Below are positions 41,771-51,024 of a stretch of 64,000 bases of DNA, one piece after another. This DNA is from Mesobaculum littorinae. Its GTDB lineage: Bacteria > Pseudomonadota > Alphaproteobacteria > Rhodobacterales > Rhodobacteraceae. Location: NCBI RefSeq assembly GCF_004011175.1, contig NZ_RQXX01000002.1, forward strand, positions 1-64,000, in the 5' to 3' direction. Numbering within the stretch: the first letter of the stretch is position 1; each line of letters opens with the position of its first letter. The notes under the pieces are model-generated. The model did no database searches. It saw nothing but the letters and a program-made list of their open reading frames with translations, and had not been told where the DNA came from. The translations under genes were made by a program, and so were the position numbers.

Positions 41771-44700
41771 CTACTCCAGCATCGTCGCGGGGCAGGCGAA
41801 ATCGGCCAGCGCCGGCAGGGCAAAGGGGTTGTTCACGCTGCCTGCCGTCACCCGAAACGACACCCTACGCCCGTCGATGCGAAAGGCCGCATCGAATTCG
41901 TTGTCCGAGACGCGGGTGGTCGTGGCCGCGTCGAACAGGCGGAAGGGCGACCATTCGCCCCCCGTCTGAAGCGCATTGGCCCGGTCGCCGGGCAGCAGCG
42001 TGATGCGCGAGGTCGACGGTGCCTCGCCCGGCCAGGCCAGGGTGCGCTGCTCGGCCCGGTCGAGCCCGTGGACCGAATTGCCGCCGCCGATCTCGACCAG
42101 CGCGACGCGCGCGGCGGGGTCGAGGTCGCGCAGGTCGAAGGTGATCTCGACCCGCGGGGCGGTTTCGCCGCTGGGAAAGAAGGCCGTGCGGATCGCCGCG
42201 GCGCGCTGGAACTGCTGCAGCGCCTGCGAGCTTTCGCCGGTCGTGCCCAAGCCCCCCTTCCAGCTCCAGGGATCGGTCGAGACATCGACGAAATCCGCGA
42301 GGTTCTGGTCGAAGAAGGTCTGGAACATGCCCCCGGGGCCGAAGATCCGGGTAAAGTCGTCCAGCGTCACCTCGGCGGTGCCTTCCGGCGCAAAGGGGTA
42401 GCGGCCGGCGATGGCCCGGGTGCATTCCGGTGCCCCGTCGGCGGCCCAGAGCCGGGCGACCTCGTCACGTGCGCGGCCCATGGCGGTTCCGGCCAGCGAG
42501 GTGGCAAAGCCCACGGTCCAGGCATCGGCAGGCGCGGGCAGTCCGCGCCCCTTGGCCACCAGCGCCTGCACCGCGGTGTTCAGCTGGCTGTCGGCGGCAA
42601 AGACCTCGGTCGCGCGGGCGTCGGTGGCGCTGACGCGGCCCAGCTGCTGGTAGATCTCGTCGAAAAGCGGCCCGAGCGCGGCGATATCGTCGGGCTGGGC
42701 CGCCTGGTCGGAGCCTGCCCCGTCCGCAGCGCCATCCGTGGCCCCCGCCGTGCCGGCCCCGCCGGTGTCGAGCGTCCGGCGCAGCCGGCGGAACGGATCG
42801 GGGGCGGCCAGCGGGTCGAAGGGCAGATCCCCGGCGCCCGGCTCGGGGGCGGCGATCTCGGTCGCACCCTCGGCCGTCTCCCCCGCCAGGGCGGTCGCGG
42901 GCTGGGCCAGGTTCGTCGCGATCGCGATCTCGCGCGACAGCCGCCCGATGGGATCGGCCTGGGAGGCGAGCAGCGCCACCAGGTCGGACGCATCGGCAAG
43001 GTTCTCGGGCGAGCGGATCTTGAGGTCCGAGACAAGGTCGCGCCAGCGGCCGTCGAACTCGGTCCAGTAAAGCTGCATCGCATCGCGGGTGACGTCGCTG
43101 ACATTGCTGACCCGCGCCGCGGCGGGGCCGCGCACCCAGGCCTCGTCGGCGGCGATCTCGGCCAGCGGCCCGATCGAGGCCAGCACGACCTCGCGGTAGC
43201 CTTCGCGGGTGAAGAGCCCCGGGATGCCCTGGTCCAGCGGCGTGCCCGAGGCGCGGACGAAGGCGCCGCTGCCGGCGGGACCCAGCGCCTCGGCCGGGGT
43301 CCAGAGACCCAGCGCGCGGGCCGATGTCCGCGTTTCCAGCAGATCGAGCGTGCGCTGCGCCGGGCTGCGGTTGCCGATCTCCTCGCGGATGTCGGCGACC
43401 AGCGCGTCGTCGATCGCCATCACCGGCAGGTCGCCGCGATCGAGCATCGCCGCCATGTGGCGCATCAGGGCGGCGCGGGTATCGGCCCGGCCAGACCCGG
43501 GGTAGAGGTCGGCAAAGACGGTTTCTGCCTGCGCCAGCAACGCGTCGGGGTCGATGGGCCCGAGACCGGCAAGCGCCAGGTAGTGCTTCAGCGTCTCGAA
43601 GGCCTCGGCCTCGCCCAGATCCGGGGTCTTCAGCCTGTCCTGCAGCGCCACCATGTAGCGCGGCAGCAGGTAGGCCCCCAGCGCATCGGCATAGACCTCG
43701 CCGTGGCGGGCGATGATGCGGTCCTCCTGGCCCAGCCCCATGCCCACACGGTAAAGCGCCGCGTCGTCGGTGCCGCCTTCAAAGGCGTCGGGGGCCTGCT
43801 CGATGGTGTTGAGCGCGGGCAGGACCCGCAGGAAATCAGAATCGGCGATGGAGTCGACGGGGATGTTGCGCGCCTGCTCGGTATACTGCGCCAGCTCGTT
43901 CTCAGCGTCGGCCAGGGCGCGGGAGTTGAACAGGAACGACGCCACCCAGGATGCCGTCAGCAGCAGCGCCGCCACCGTGACGGCCCCGTAGGCGGCGGTG
44001 GTCGCGAGCCGCTTGCGCCGGCTGACACGGCGGTCGCGCGACACCAGCGCCGCCTCGCCCAGGATCACCTCGCCGAACAGGCGGTTGACGAAGTAGCTGC
44101 GGTTCATCGACCGCGCCGGGCCGGCCCCGCTGCGCCGCGCCTCGGCCTCCTGCGTGGCGGAGGCGAAGTAGACGCCGCGGATCATCGGCTCGGACACGTT
44201 GGCATTGCCCGAGGCCAGCTCCTCGACGATTTCGAGAAGCGAGTCGTGCAGCGCCGCCACCTGCGCGGGAAAGCGGAAGATGGCCCCGCGTCGGGCGATG
44301 TCGGTTTCCTGCTGCAGCCGCTCCAGCAGCAGGCCGGACAGGCGATCCTGCAATGCGCGGTATTCGCGGCTGAAGCTCTCGGGCAGGGTGCCGGGCGCCG
44401 TCTTGTCCCAGTCGAAGGTCATGCCCCAGACCTGTTCGCGGGACTGGCCGCCCAGTTCCTCGAAGAACTGGGCAAAGCCGTTCAGCTTGTCGGCCTTGGT
44501 CAGCACCACGTAGACGGGAATGCGCGCGCCCAGGGACTCTTCGATCTCGGCCAGGCGCTGGCGTACCGCGCGCACTTCGCGCAGGCGGTCGTCGGGGTCC
44601 TGCGTCAGCAGGTCGGTCAGCGACAGGGTCAGGATGATGCCGTTGATCGGCTGCGCGCGGCGGTGCTTGCGCAGCATGCGCAGGAAGCCCAGGAACCCCT

Positions 44701-45325
44701 TGTTGTCGCGCTCGCGCTGGCTGTCCTGCGTGGTATAGCGCCCGGCGGTGTCGATCAGGATGGCGCGGTCGGTGAACCACCAGTTGCAGTTACGGGTGCC
44801 GCCCACGCCCTGCACCGGCTCGGCGCCCATCGCGTCGCCCAGGGGGAACTTCAGCCCGGAATTGGTCAGCAGCGTGGTCTTGCCGGCGCCGGGCGGGCCC
44901 ATCATCAGGTACCACGGGAATTCGTAGGCATAGCCCGTGCGCCGCCGCGCGACCTTGCGCATCAGCGCCATCGCCGCCTTGAGCCGCGATTGCAGTTCCG
45001 CGATCTCGGCCCGGCTTTCGCTGGCGGCCCGCTCTTCCGGGGTTTCGGTGGCATCCTCGGCCAGTGCCCGGTCGGCGCGCCGCGCCCGGATCCACGCGAT
45101 GAGCATCCAGAGGATCCAGCCCAGGATGACCACGCCAATCGCGATCAGGCGGGCCCGGATCGAGCTGAGCGGTGCCACGCCGCCCATCGCGAGGCGGGGG
45201 CCGAAGATCCAGATCAGCGCGCAGATCGCGCCGACCCAGATCACCGACAGGAAGCGCCGCCCCAGAACCCCCACGTAGCTGTCGAGGGTCGAGCGGAGGC
45301 TGGTCCACATCGCAAGGGGGTTCAT
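41771..45325 (-). CDS. tssM: T6SS membrane-complex protein TssM (IcmF)
   Basis: This 1184-residue inner-membrane protein has two N-terminal helices (about residues 26-42 and 61-79), a third near 445-465, and a cytoplasmic GTPase-like domain with Walker A GPPGAGKT at 143-150. The large periplasmic part ends with the TssM C-terminal region (WPGEAPSTSRITLLPGDR). TssM spans the envelope and normally contacts TssJ in the outer membrane; no tssJ is seen here. Its start overlaps the tssL stop by ATGA. Confidence 0.96.
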   Translation of the reverse strand: MNPLAMWTSLRSTLDSYVGVLGRRFLSVIWVGAICALIWIFGPRLAMGGVAPLSSIRARLIAIGVVILGWILWMLIAWIRARRADRALAEDATETPEERAASESRAEIAELQSRLKAAMALMRKVARRRTGYAYEFPWYLMMGPPGAGKTTLLTNSGLKFPLGDAMGAEPVQGVGGTRNCNWWFTDRAILIDTAGRYTTQDSQRERDNKGFLGFLRMLRKHRRAQPINGIILTLSLTDLLTQDPDDRLREVRAVRQRLAEIEESLGARIPVYVVLTKADKLNGFAQFFEELGGQSREQVWGMTFDWDKTAPGTLPESFSREYRALQDRLSGLLLERLQQETDIARRGAIFRFPAQVAALHDSLLEIVEELASGNANVSEPMIRGVYFASATQEAEARRSGAGPARSMNRSYFVNRLFGEVILGEAALVSRDRRVSRRKRLATTAAYGAVTVAALLLTASWVASFLFNSRALADAENELAQYTEQARNIPVDSIADSDFLRVLPALNTIEQAPDAFEGGTDDAALYRVGMGLGQEDRIIARHGEVYADALGAYLLPRYMVALQDRLKTPDLGEAEAFETLKHYLALAGLGPIDPDALLAQAETVFADLYPGSGRADTRAALMRHMAAMLDRGDLPVMAIDDALVADIREEIGNRSPAQRTLDLLETRTSARALGLWTPAEALGPAGSGAFVRASGTPLDQGIPGLFTREGYREVVLASIGPLAEIAADEAWVRGPAAARVSNVSDVTRDAMQLYWTEFDGRWRDLVSDLKIRSPENLADASDLVALLASQADPIGRLSREIAIATNLAQPATALAGETAEGATEIAAPEPGAGDLPFDPLAAPDPFRRLRRTLDTGGAGTAGATDGAADGAGSDQAAQPDDIAALGPLFDEIYQQLGRVSATDARATEVFAADSQLNTAVQALVAKGRGLPAPADAWTVGFATSLAGTAMGRARDEVARLWAADGAPECTRAIAGRYPFAPEGTAEVTLDDFTRIFGPGGMFQTFFDQNLADFVDVSTDPWSWKGGLGTTGESSQALQQFQRAAAIRTAFFPSGETAPRVEITFDLRDLDPAARVALVEIGGGNSVHGLDRAEQRTLAWPGEAPSTSRITLLPGDRANALQTGGEWSPFRLFDAATTTRVSDNEFDAAFRIDGRRVSFRVTAGSVNNPFALPALADFACPATMLE

Positions 45326-47109
45326 GGCCGGGCCTCCTCGGTTGCGCCTGCATCCGCGGGCGTGTCCTGCTCGGTGTTGGGCACGGTGGGGGGCGCCGTG
45401 GGGTCAGCCATCCCGTCGGTTGGGGCTGCCTGCGTGTCTTCCGTCGCCCCTTCCGCCGTTTCGCTCGCCGTCTCGACCGCTGTCCCTTGCGTCGTGCCCG
45501 CGGGGGTGTCGCCGGATGCGGTCCCCGAGGTCTCCGTGGGCGTCGGGCGCGTCTCGCCGGCCGGTGCCTCGGGCGACGTCCCGGAGCTATCCCCGGGCGT
45601 CGTGCCGGATTGCAGCGGCTCCGGCCGCAGCGGGGCGTCGTCGGACACCGCCGCGGGGTCGGGTGCGGTGCCGTCGCCCCGGCTCAGCAGGTCGGGCGAG
45701 ACGGAAGTGCCCGCGTTGCGCACGATGATCTCGGTCCGGCGGTTGGCCTCGCGCCCTTCGGGGGTGTCGTTGCTGGCGATGGGGCGGGTGTCGGCCTCGC
45801 CCCGCACGTCGATCCGGTCGGTGCCGATATAGCTGGCGAGGATGTCGCGCACCGCGCTGGCCCGCGCCTTGGATAGGTGGAAGTTCGACGGGAAGGGCGC
45901 CGAGCGGATCGGCAGGTCGTCGGTATGGCCCAGGATGGTGACGTCGAAATCCTCGGCCGTCAGCGCCTGGCCGATCCGGTCGAAGAGCGGCAGGAACTCT
46001 GGCGCGATGCGGGCGTCCCCCGGCCCGAAGGCGCCACTGTTGGCGATCCGCACCAGCACCGCGTCGCCGTCGCGGTAAAGCCGGACGAGGCCCTCCTCGA
46101 CCTCGGGTTCGAGGAACGAGATGAAGGTTTCGATCGGCGCGACCTGCGGCTCCGGCTCTGGCTCGGGGGCCGGCGCAGGGGCCTCCGCGACCTCCGGTTC
46201 CGGCTCGGGTTCCGGCTCGGGCTCGGGGGCGGGTTCGGGGATGGCCAGGGTCGGCGTCTCACCGGGCGGCAGGGTTGCCATCCGCGCGAGCGTTTCGTCC
46301 GACGCCCGCCCCAGCACCAGCGAGAAGGCCAGGAACACCAGCGCCAGCACCAGCAGCAGCAGACCCAGGAGCAGCCAGAACAGCCGGCCGGTGCGCAGGG
46401 GCGCATGGGCGGCGTCCTCGCCGCGCCAGTGCGGCGACAGATCGCGTTCGGCTGTGCCGAACTGCGTGCGCAGGATGCGATAGAGGTTGTCCCGGGTCTG
46501 GGCCAGCTCCAGCCCGCCGCGCGCCGACACGCGGGTCCGCCCCTCGAACCCCAGCGAGAGGCAGAGATAGATCAGCAGCAGCACGTCGCGGTTGGCGCCG
46601 GGGCTGGCCTGGAAATGGCTCAGCAGTTCGAACACCTTGTCGCCGCCGGTGACGTCGTGGTGAAAGGTCGAGACCAGCCCCTCGACCGCCCAGCCCTCGC
46701 CCCAGGGGCGGTTGCGGATGACGTCGTCGAGCGTGGCGCAGACCACGTAGTGCGCCGCGCGGGCCTGCTGCGGCAGGATGCCCGCCGCGCTCAGCCGGGT
46801 TTCGTAGGCCTTGACCGCGCCGATGGTGTCGCGCCGCAGCTCGGCCATGCCGGGCGCGGTTTCGCGTTCGCGCAGCGCATGCGCGAGATTCAGAAGCGGC
46901 GCCGCCTCGGCCACCAGCGCGGGCACGCTGTCGCCGTCCAGCCGGAACCCCTGCAGGATGTCCGGCACGGAAAGCTGCGGCACCGGGTCCGGCGGCGGCG
47001 CCTCGGGCGCGGGCGCCTCGGCGTCGGGGTCGGGGTCGGGACGGCGCCGCCCCGGCGTCGGCAGGACGATGCGGGCCGGTTCGTCGTCCGAGGGGGCGCG
47101 GGCGCTCAT
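45322..47109 (-). CDS. tssL: TssL (DotU) with OmpA peptidoglycan-binding domain and acidic tail
   Basis: This 595-residue protein has a cytoplasmic DotU domain (about residues 60-245), one transmembrane helix (LFWLLLGLLLLVLALVFLAF), a proline-glutamate repeat linker (PEPEPEPEPEPEV) and an OmpA-like peptidoglycan-binding domain (about 335-460; VTILGHTDDLPI, KARASAVRDILAS, NRRTEIIV). The final ~125 residues are low-complexity Thr/Pro/Ala/Glu/Asp sequence, an unusual periplasmic extension. It links the T6SS complex to the cell wall. It overlaps tssK and tssM by four bases each. Confidence 0.95.
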   Translation of the reverse strand: MSARAPSDDEPARIVLPTPGRRRPDPDPDAEAPAPEAPPPDPVPQLSVPDILQGFRLDGDSVPALVAEAAPLLNLAHALRERETAPGMAELRRDTIGAVKAYETRLSAAGILPQQARAAHYVVCATLDDVIRNRPWGEGWAVEGLVSTFHHDVTGGDKVFELLSHFQASPGANRDVLLLIYLCLSLGFEGRTRVSARGGLELAQTRDNLYRILRTQFGTAERDLSPHWRGEDAAHAPLRTGRLFWLLLGLLLLVLALVFLAFSLVLGRASDETLARMATLPPGETPTLAIPEPAPEPEPEPEPEPEVAEAPAPAPEPEPEPQVAPIETFISFLEPEVEEGLVRLYRDGDAVLVRIANSGAFGPGDARIAPEFLPLFDRIGQALTAEDFDVTILGHTDDLPIRSAPFPSNFHLSKARASAVRDILASYIGTDRIDVRGEADTRPIASNDTPEGREANRRTEIIVRNAGTSVSPDLLSRGDGTAPDPAAVSDDAPLRPEPLQSGTTPGDSSGTSPEAPAGETRPTPTETSGTASGDTPAGTTQGTAVETASETAEGATEDTQAAPTDGMADPTAPPTVPNTEQDTPADAGATEEARP

Positions 47110-48491
47110 GCCCGGATCCCCCAGAGTTCAAGCTCGAGGCCCGGAAACTCGGACGAGAAATGCATCGCGATGGTGCCCGAGGCGATGACCTCGCGCCAGA
47201 TCTCGCCGGTGGTGTCGAGCTCGAAATACGTATTGCCCGATCGGAACGGCAGCTGTCGCGGGGCCACCGGCATCGGCCGGACCTCGACCCCGGGCAGGGC
47301 CACGTTGACCAGTTCGGATATCCGTTCGACCGGGCCGACCTTGATCTGGTTGGGCAGAAGGCGGCGCAGCCGTTCTCCGGGGATGTCGGCGCGCACCGCC
47401 AGTACCAGGCCTGCCTCGGCCTTCAGGCCCGCATCGGCCAGCATGCCGACGCGCACGCCATGGCGCCGCTCTTCCAGCGGGATCAGGACCGCGCTCTGGT
47501 CCAGCACCGCCGACAGGGCGCGCCGCAGCTCGGCCATCACCGGGTCGAAGGTGGCGGCGGGATCGGCGTGGCGATAGTCGGGCAGCTCGGCAGGTAGGCG
47601 GGTCGCCGCCGTGAAGGTCGCGAGCTCACCGGCCAGGCTTACCAGCGCGCGGTATGCGGTTTCGGGGTGGATCTGGCCCGCCTGTGCGGCCAGATGCGCG
47701 ATGCCCGGCGTGTTGCGGTTCAGCGCCTGCAGCATCAGGTAATCGCCCAGCTCGGCCGAGCCGCGCAGCGACGGGTCGCCCGTGCGCCGCGCGATCGCGT
47801 CCGAGCGATGGCGCAAAAGGCCCAGAAGCTCGTTCAGATAGCCGGTCAGGCGGGGCGAGGCACCGACGGTCAAGACCGGCGGGATCATCTCGTCATCCAG
47901 CACCACGGCCAGGTCCGAGCGGACCTCGACCACCCGCGCGAGGGGGAGGGTTTCGAGGCCGGCAAGCTCTTCGTCGGCGCGCCGCAACGACAGGTCCATG
48001 CGCCCGATCTCGATCGCCGCGCTGAAGGAGGTGTCGGCATTGGCGTCGTCGGTGTCGACGTCCTGCCGGATCATCCGCGCGCCCGATCCGCCGCCCGATC
48101 CGCCGCCTGTGCCTTCGGTGCCGGCCCCGCCCGCCGGGTCCGGGCCCGGTGCGAATTCGGCGGCGCCGGGGCGCAGCATCGGCAGGGTCAGATGGATCCG
48201 CAGGTCCGAGATGCCCTCTTCCAGCTTCACCGGGGCGGGCAGGTCGCATTGTTCGGGCGCCGAAAACGGCGTGCCGTCCGGCAGGATGCCCTTGATCGAG
48301 CTCAGCCCGAAGCGTCCGATGCCCAGCGCGGCCCGGTCTACCGCCATCTCGAGGATGCCCCAGGGGTAGGGCGCCAGCGGGCGCGTGGCGTCGCGCACCA
48401 GCTGGTCGGTCCAGCGGTCGGCCTGCTGGAAATGCTGCACCCTCAGGAACATGCCTTCGGTCCAGGCGACACGGTTGCGGATTTTCGCCAT
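47106..48491 (-). CDS. tssK: T6SS baseplate protein TssK
   Basis: This 461-residue protein begins MAKIRNRVAWTEGMFLRVQH, the TssK opening, and continues with QHFQQADRW and YPWGILEMAVD. TssK connects the baseplate wedge to the TssL-TssM membrane complex. A Gly/Ser-rich insertion (GGAGTEGTGGGSGGGSG, near residue 135-150) is not usual. I start at 48491 because the FHA gene stop coincides there and the upstream frame is not family-like. Confidence 0.95.
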   Translation of the reverse strand: MAKIRNRVAWTEGMFLRVQHFQQADRWTDQLVRDATRPLAPYPWGILEMAVDRAALGIGRFGLSSIKGILPDGTPFSAPEQCDLPAPVKLEEGISDLRIHLTLPMLRPGAAEFAPGPDPAGGAGTEGTGGGSGGGSGARMIRQDVDTDDANADTSFSAAIEIGRMDLSLRRADEELAGLETLPLARVVEVRSDLAVVLDDEMIPPVLTVGASPRLTGYLNELLGLLRHRSDAIARRTGDPSLRGSAELGDYLMLQALNRNTPGIAHLAAQAGQIHPETAYRALVSLAGELATFTAATRLPAELPDYRHADPAATFDPVMAELRRALSAVLDQSAVLIPLEERRHGVRVGMLADAGLKAEAGLVLAVRADIPGERLRRLLPNQIKVGPVERISELVNVALPGVEVRPMPVAPRQLPFRSGNTYFELDTTGEIWREVIASGTIAMHFSSEFPGLELELWGIRA

Positions 48492-49882
48492 CAGGGGTCC
48501 TCGGGTTGGTCGTCGATCCGCGCGGCGAGCTGGCGTCGCAGTGCGGCGGGGGTCAGGGGGGCATCCTCCGCCGTGCGGCGGCGGCAGTATTCGTCCCACG
48601 CCGCCCGTGCGGGCGACAGCCGTGCGGCCGCCCCCCCGCGCGATGCGACGGCGGCACGGATGGTTTCAGGGTCGAACATCTCGCGCGCGGCGGCGAGATC
48701 GGCCTGCAGGCTGTCGATCAGCGCGGTCTGCCGCGCCACGATCGCCTGCACCCGCCGCGACAGCGCAAGGCAGGTGTCGCCGCGGTGGTCGGACAGAAGG
48801 CTCCCCGGGTCGAGCGTCGCGTGATCCATCGCGGCGGGCAGGGGCTGCGGCACGTTGAGATCCGCCAGCGCCCGCGACAGCGCGCGCTCGATCTCGGCCA
48901 AACCGCCCAGGGACGTGGCCAGCGCGGTTCCCGCATTGGCCAGCTGGGTGGCATCGGGCGCGTCGATCTCGCCCTCGTAAAGCCCCAGCGCCTCGCGCAA
49001 AAGGCGTGCATCGGGGCCCGTGCGGCGGGCCGCGGGCTCTTGCGGGGCAGGGTCGCCGAAGCTGACCGACTGGCGGTTCGCGGCGCCCTGCGCGATCCGG
49101 TTGCCGGTATCGCTGACCGGAGCGTTCCAGTCGTCGGGCAGAAGCTGTCCGCGCGAAGAGCCCAGCGGGTCCGTCCCCGACGGACGGGCGGCCAGCGGAT
49201 CGGGCTCTCGTGGAGCGGGCCCTAGCGGATCGGGGCCCAGCGCATCGGGCAGCGGCGTATCGGTCCGCGGTGCGGGGTGGGCGCCGCGGGGGGGCAAGGG
49301 GTTGTCGGCCCGGGGCACGCCGCCCTGCTCGGGCCCTGTCGCCGCGCCGAAGCGGCCCAGCCGGTCCCAGTCCGGCCTGCTGCTTCGGCTGGAGCCGGGG
49401 CCCGTGCTGGTCAGGCTGTCCAGCCACTCTTCGCCCGTGCGCCCGGGCAGCGGACCCGAGGCACCGTCGCCGCCCGGGCTGACGTCAGAAAGGATCGCGC
49501 TGATCGTCGGCTGGTGCGCGTCGAAGAACGCATCCGTGGGGCCGCGCCCCGCGTCGTCACCGGTCGAGGATTGCGAGACATGGACGCTCAGCCGGTGCGC
49601 GCCGATGACGAGGTCGCTGCCGTGGTGCAGCGGCACTTCGGCGCCGTCCTGCAACGGGTGGCCGCCGATTTCGACCATGCCGCTGCCTTCGACGACGAAC
49701 CGGTCGCCCGAGCGGCGGATCGCGATCGACGCAGGCTCGGACGGCAGGGCCGCGCCGTCGTCCGGCGGCAGGGTCCAGGTGCAGCCCGGAGCGGTGCCGA
49801 CCGAAAACGGGCGGCTGCCATCGGTCATCCGGGCGGCGCCCGCCGCGGCGCCGCTGCGCAGGGTGAGGGTCAGCGCGGTCAT
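48491..49882 (-). CDS. tagH: T6SS FHA-domain protein (TagH/Fha-like) with altered FHA motifs
   Basis: This 463-residue protein has an N-terminal FHA-like fold (about residues 1-105), a long Pro/Gly/Asp-rich linker with repeated DPLG-type motifs (about 120-270), and a C-terminal helical T6SS-FHA domain. Canonical FHA residues are missing: the GR motif reads GTAPGC, the S-x-x-H motif reads SEPASI, and the N-G pair reads EIGG. This argues against phosphothreonine binding, although the fold is probably kept. In other T6SSs Fha is switched on by PpkA and off by PppA; here no kinase is in the window and the PP2C domain is degenerate. Confidence 0.85.
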   Translation of the reverse strand: MTALTLTLRSGAAAGAARMTDGSRPFSVGTAPGCTWTLPPDDGAALPSEPASIAIRRSGDRFVVEGSGMVEIGGHPLQDGAEVPLHHGSDLVIGAHRLSVHVSQSSTGDDAGRGPTDAFFDAHQPTISAILSDVSPGGDGASGPLPGRTGEEWLDSLTSTGPGSSRSSRPDWDRLGRFGAATGPEQGGVPRADNPLPPRGAHPAPRTDTPLPDALGPDPLGPAPREPDPLAARPSGTDPLGSSRGQLLPDDWNAPVSDTGNRIAQGAANRQSVSFGDPAPQEPAARRTGPDARLLREALGLYEGEIDAPDATQLANAGTALATSLGGLAEIERALSRALADLNVPQPLPAAMDHATLDPGSLLSDHRGDTCLALSRRVQAIVARQTALIDSLQADLAAAREMFDPETIRAAVASRGGAAARLSPARAAWDEYCRRRTAEDAPLTPAALRRQLAARIDDQPEDP

Positions 49883-51024
49883 GCGAGCCCCTCGCTGGGA
49901 GGCGCCGCGCGGTGCAGCCGGGCCGAGCCGATCACCGCCTCGTTGCTGTCGCGCGTCGCCGGTTCGCTGCGCGCCCAGGCGTTCCAGCCTAGTCGCGGCG
50001 CGGGGCCGTCGCCGCCCAGCTGGGTGCGTGGAATGTCGCGACGGTCGAGGACCAGCTGGATGTCGAAATCCAGCACCGGTCCCACGTAGAACCGGATCAG
50101 CCGGCGCAGCCGCTCAAGCCGCGGCTGGCCTTCTTCGAGCGACAGGAAATCGGGATAGCGCACCGGGCCCACCACCAGCCGCACCTGCCCCGACCTGTCT
50201 GGAATGCGCGACCCCGCCCCGGTATCGCGCCCCAGCCGCGCGGTGCCGTCCATGCGGGTCTGTTCCTCCAGCGGCAGCGGGCGCCAGCGCAGGTGAAACT
50301 GCACGACACGCACCGGCAGGCCCAGTTCGGCCGCGACCAGCGCCTGCAACCCGGCGGCGCTGCGGGTGCGCTGCGCCAGCAGGCCGGCAAAGCGCAGCGT
50401 CTGGTCCTCGGGAAGCGGGGTGCGCGTCGTCATCCCGCCGGTGCCCAGCCCCACGAGGCTGCGCAGGACCGACACGATCCGCGGCGCGGCCTGGCCCGGG
50501 CCTGACCAGCGCAGCTGCCGGGCGATGTCGTATTTCTCGACCGCCGCGGCATAAAGGTGGGTCAGCCGGTCGGTGAAGACGTCGACGAAGGCGCCCAGCC
50601 CGCCCGCGCGGCGGCGCCGGTCCCGCGCGGCAAGCTCGCCGTAGATCGCAGGCAGCGGCGACAGCGGACCCAGAAGCCCCATCACCGGCACCGTCGCCAC
50701 CACGGCCTCGGCCCGGTCGTCGATCGCCGTGATCGGCGCGGTTGCCGGGCGGTTGTCGGGCGGCGACACGATCAGAAGCGGCCGCCCCGTCCGGGCTGCG
50801 TGGGCCTGCGCCACGCGCAGCCCCGTCGCGGCGTCGAAGCGGTCGGGCGCGGCACGCAGGGCGACGATCGCACCGGCGTCCGCATATCCGGCCGGGCCGG
50901 TCGCCGGGTGCGGTCCGGCTGGGCCCGCGCAGGCCTCGACCGGCCGCATCGCGCCGGCGTCCTGCGGCGTGCCCCCGGGCGTGGCCGCCCCGGAGGCAAG
51001 GCGCGGATCCGCCGACCCGGTCAT
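49879..51024 (-). CDS. tssG: T6SS baseplate protein TssG
   Basis: This 381-residue wedge component matches TssG, with FVDVFTDRLTHLYAAAVEKY, GLLAQRTRSAAGLQALVAAE and the RLIRFYVGPVLDFDIQLVL segment. The N-terminal ~60 residues include an alanine/glycine/proline-rich leader not shared by all homologues. It overlaps tssF and the FHA gene by ATGA, so the baseplate proteins are translated as a coupled set. Confidence 0.94.
   Translation of the reverse strand: MTGSADPRLASGAATPGGTPQDAGAMRPVEACAGPAGPHPATGPAGYADAGAIVALRAAPDRFDAATGLRVAQAHAARTGRPLLIVSPPDNRPATAPITAIDDRAEAVVATVPVMGLLGPLSPLPAIYGELAARDRRRRAGGLGAFVDVFTDRLTHLYAAAVEKYDIARQLRWSGPGQAAPRIVSVLRSLVGLGTGGMTTRTPLPEDQTLRFAGLLAQRTRSAAGLQALVAAELGLPVRVVQFHLRWRPLPLEEQTRMDGTARLGRDTGAGSRIPDRSGQVRLVVGPVRYPDFLSLEEGQPRLERLRRLIRFYVGPVLDFDIQLVLDRRDIPRTQLGGDGPAPRLGWNAWARSEPATRDSNEAVIGSARLHRAAPPSEGLA

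Noticed and set aside
40760-45832. A 1690-codon open frame on the plus strand through the T6SS tssM region
   Set aside because: It is antisense to tssM, tssL and tagF, all with clear motifs; high third-position GC keeps the opposite frame open.
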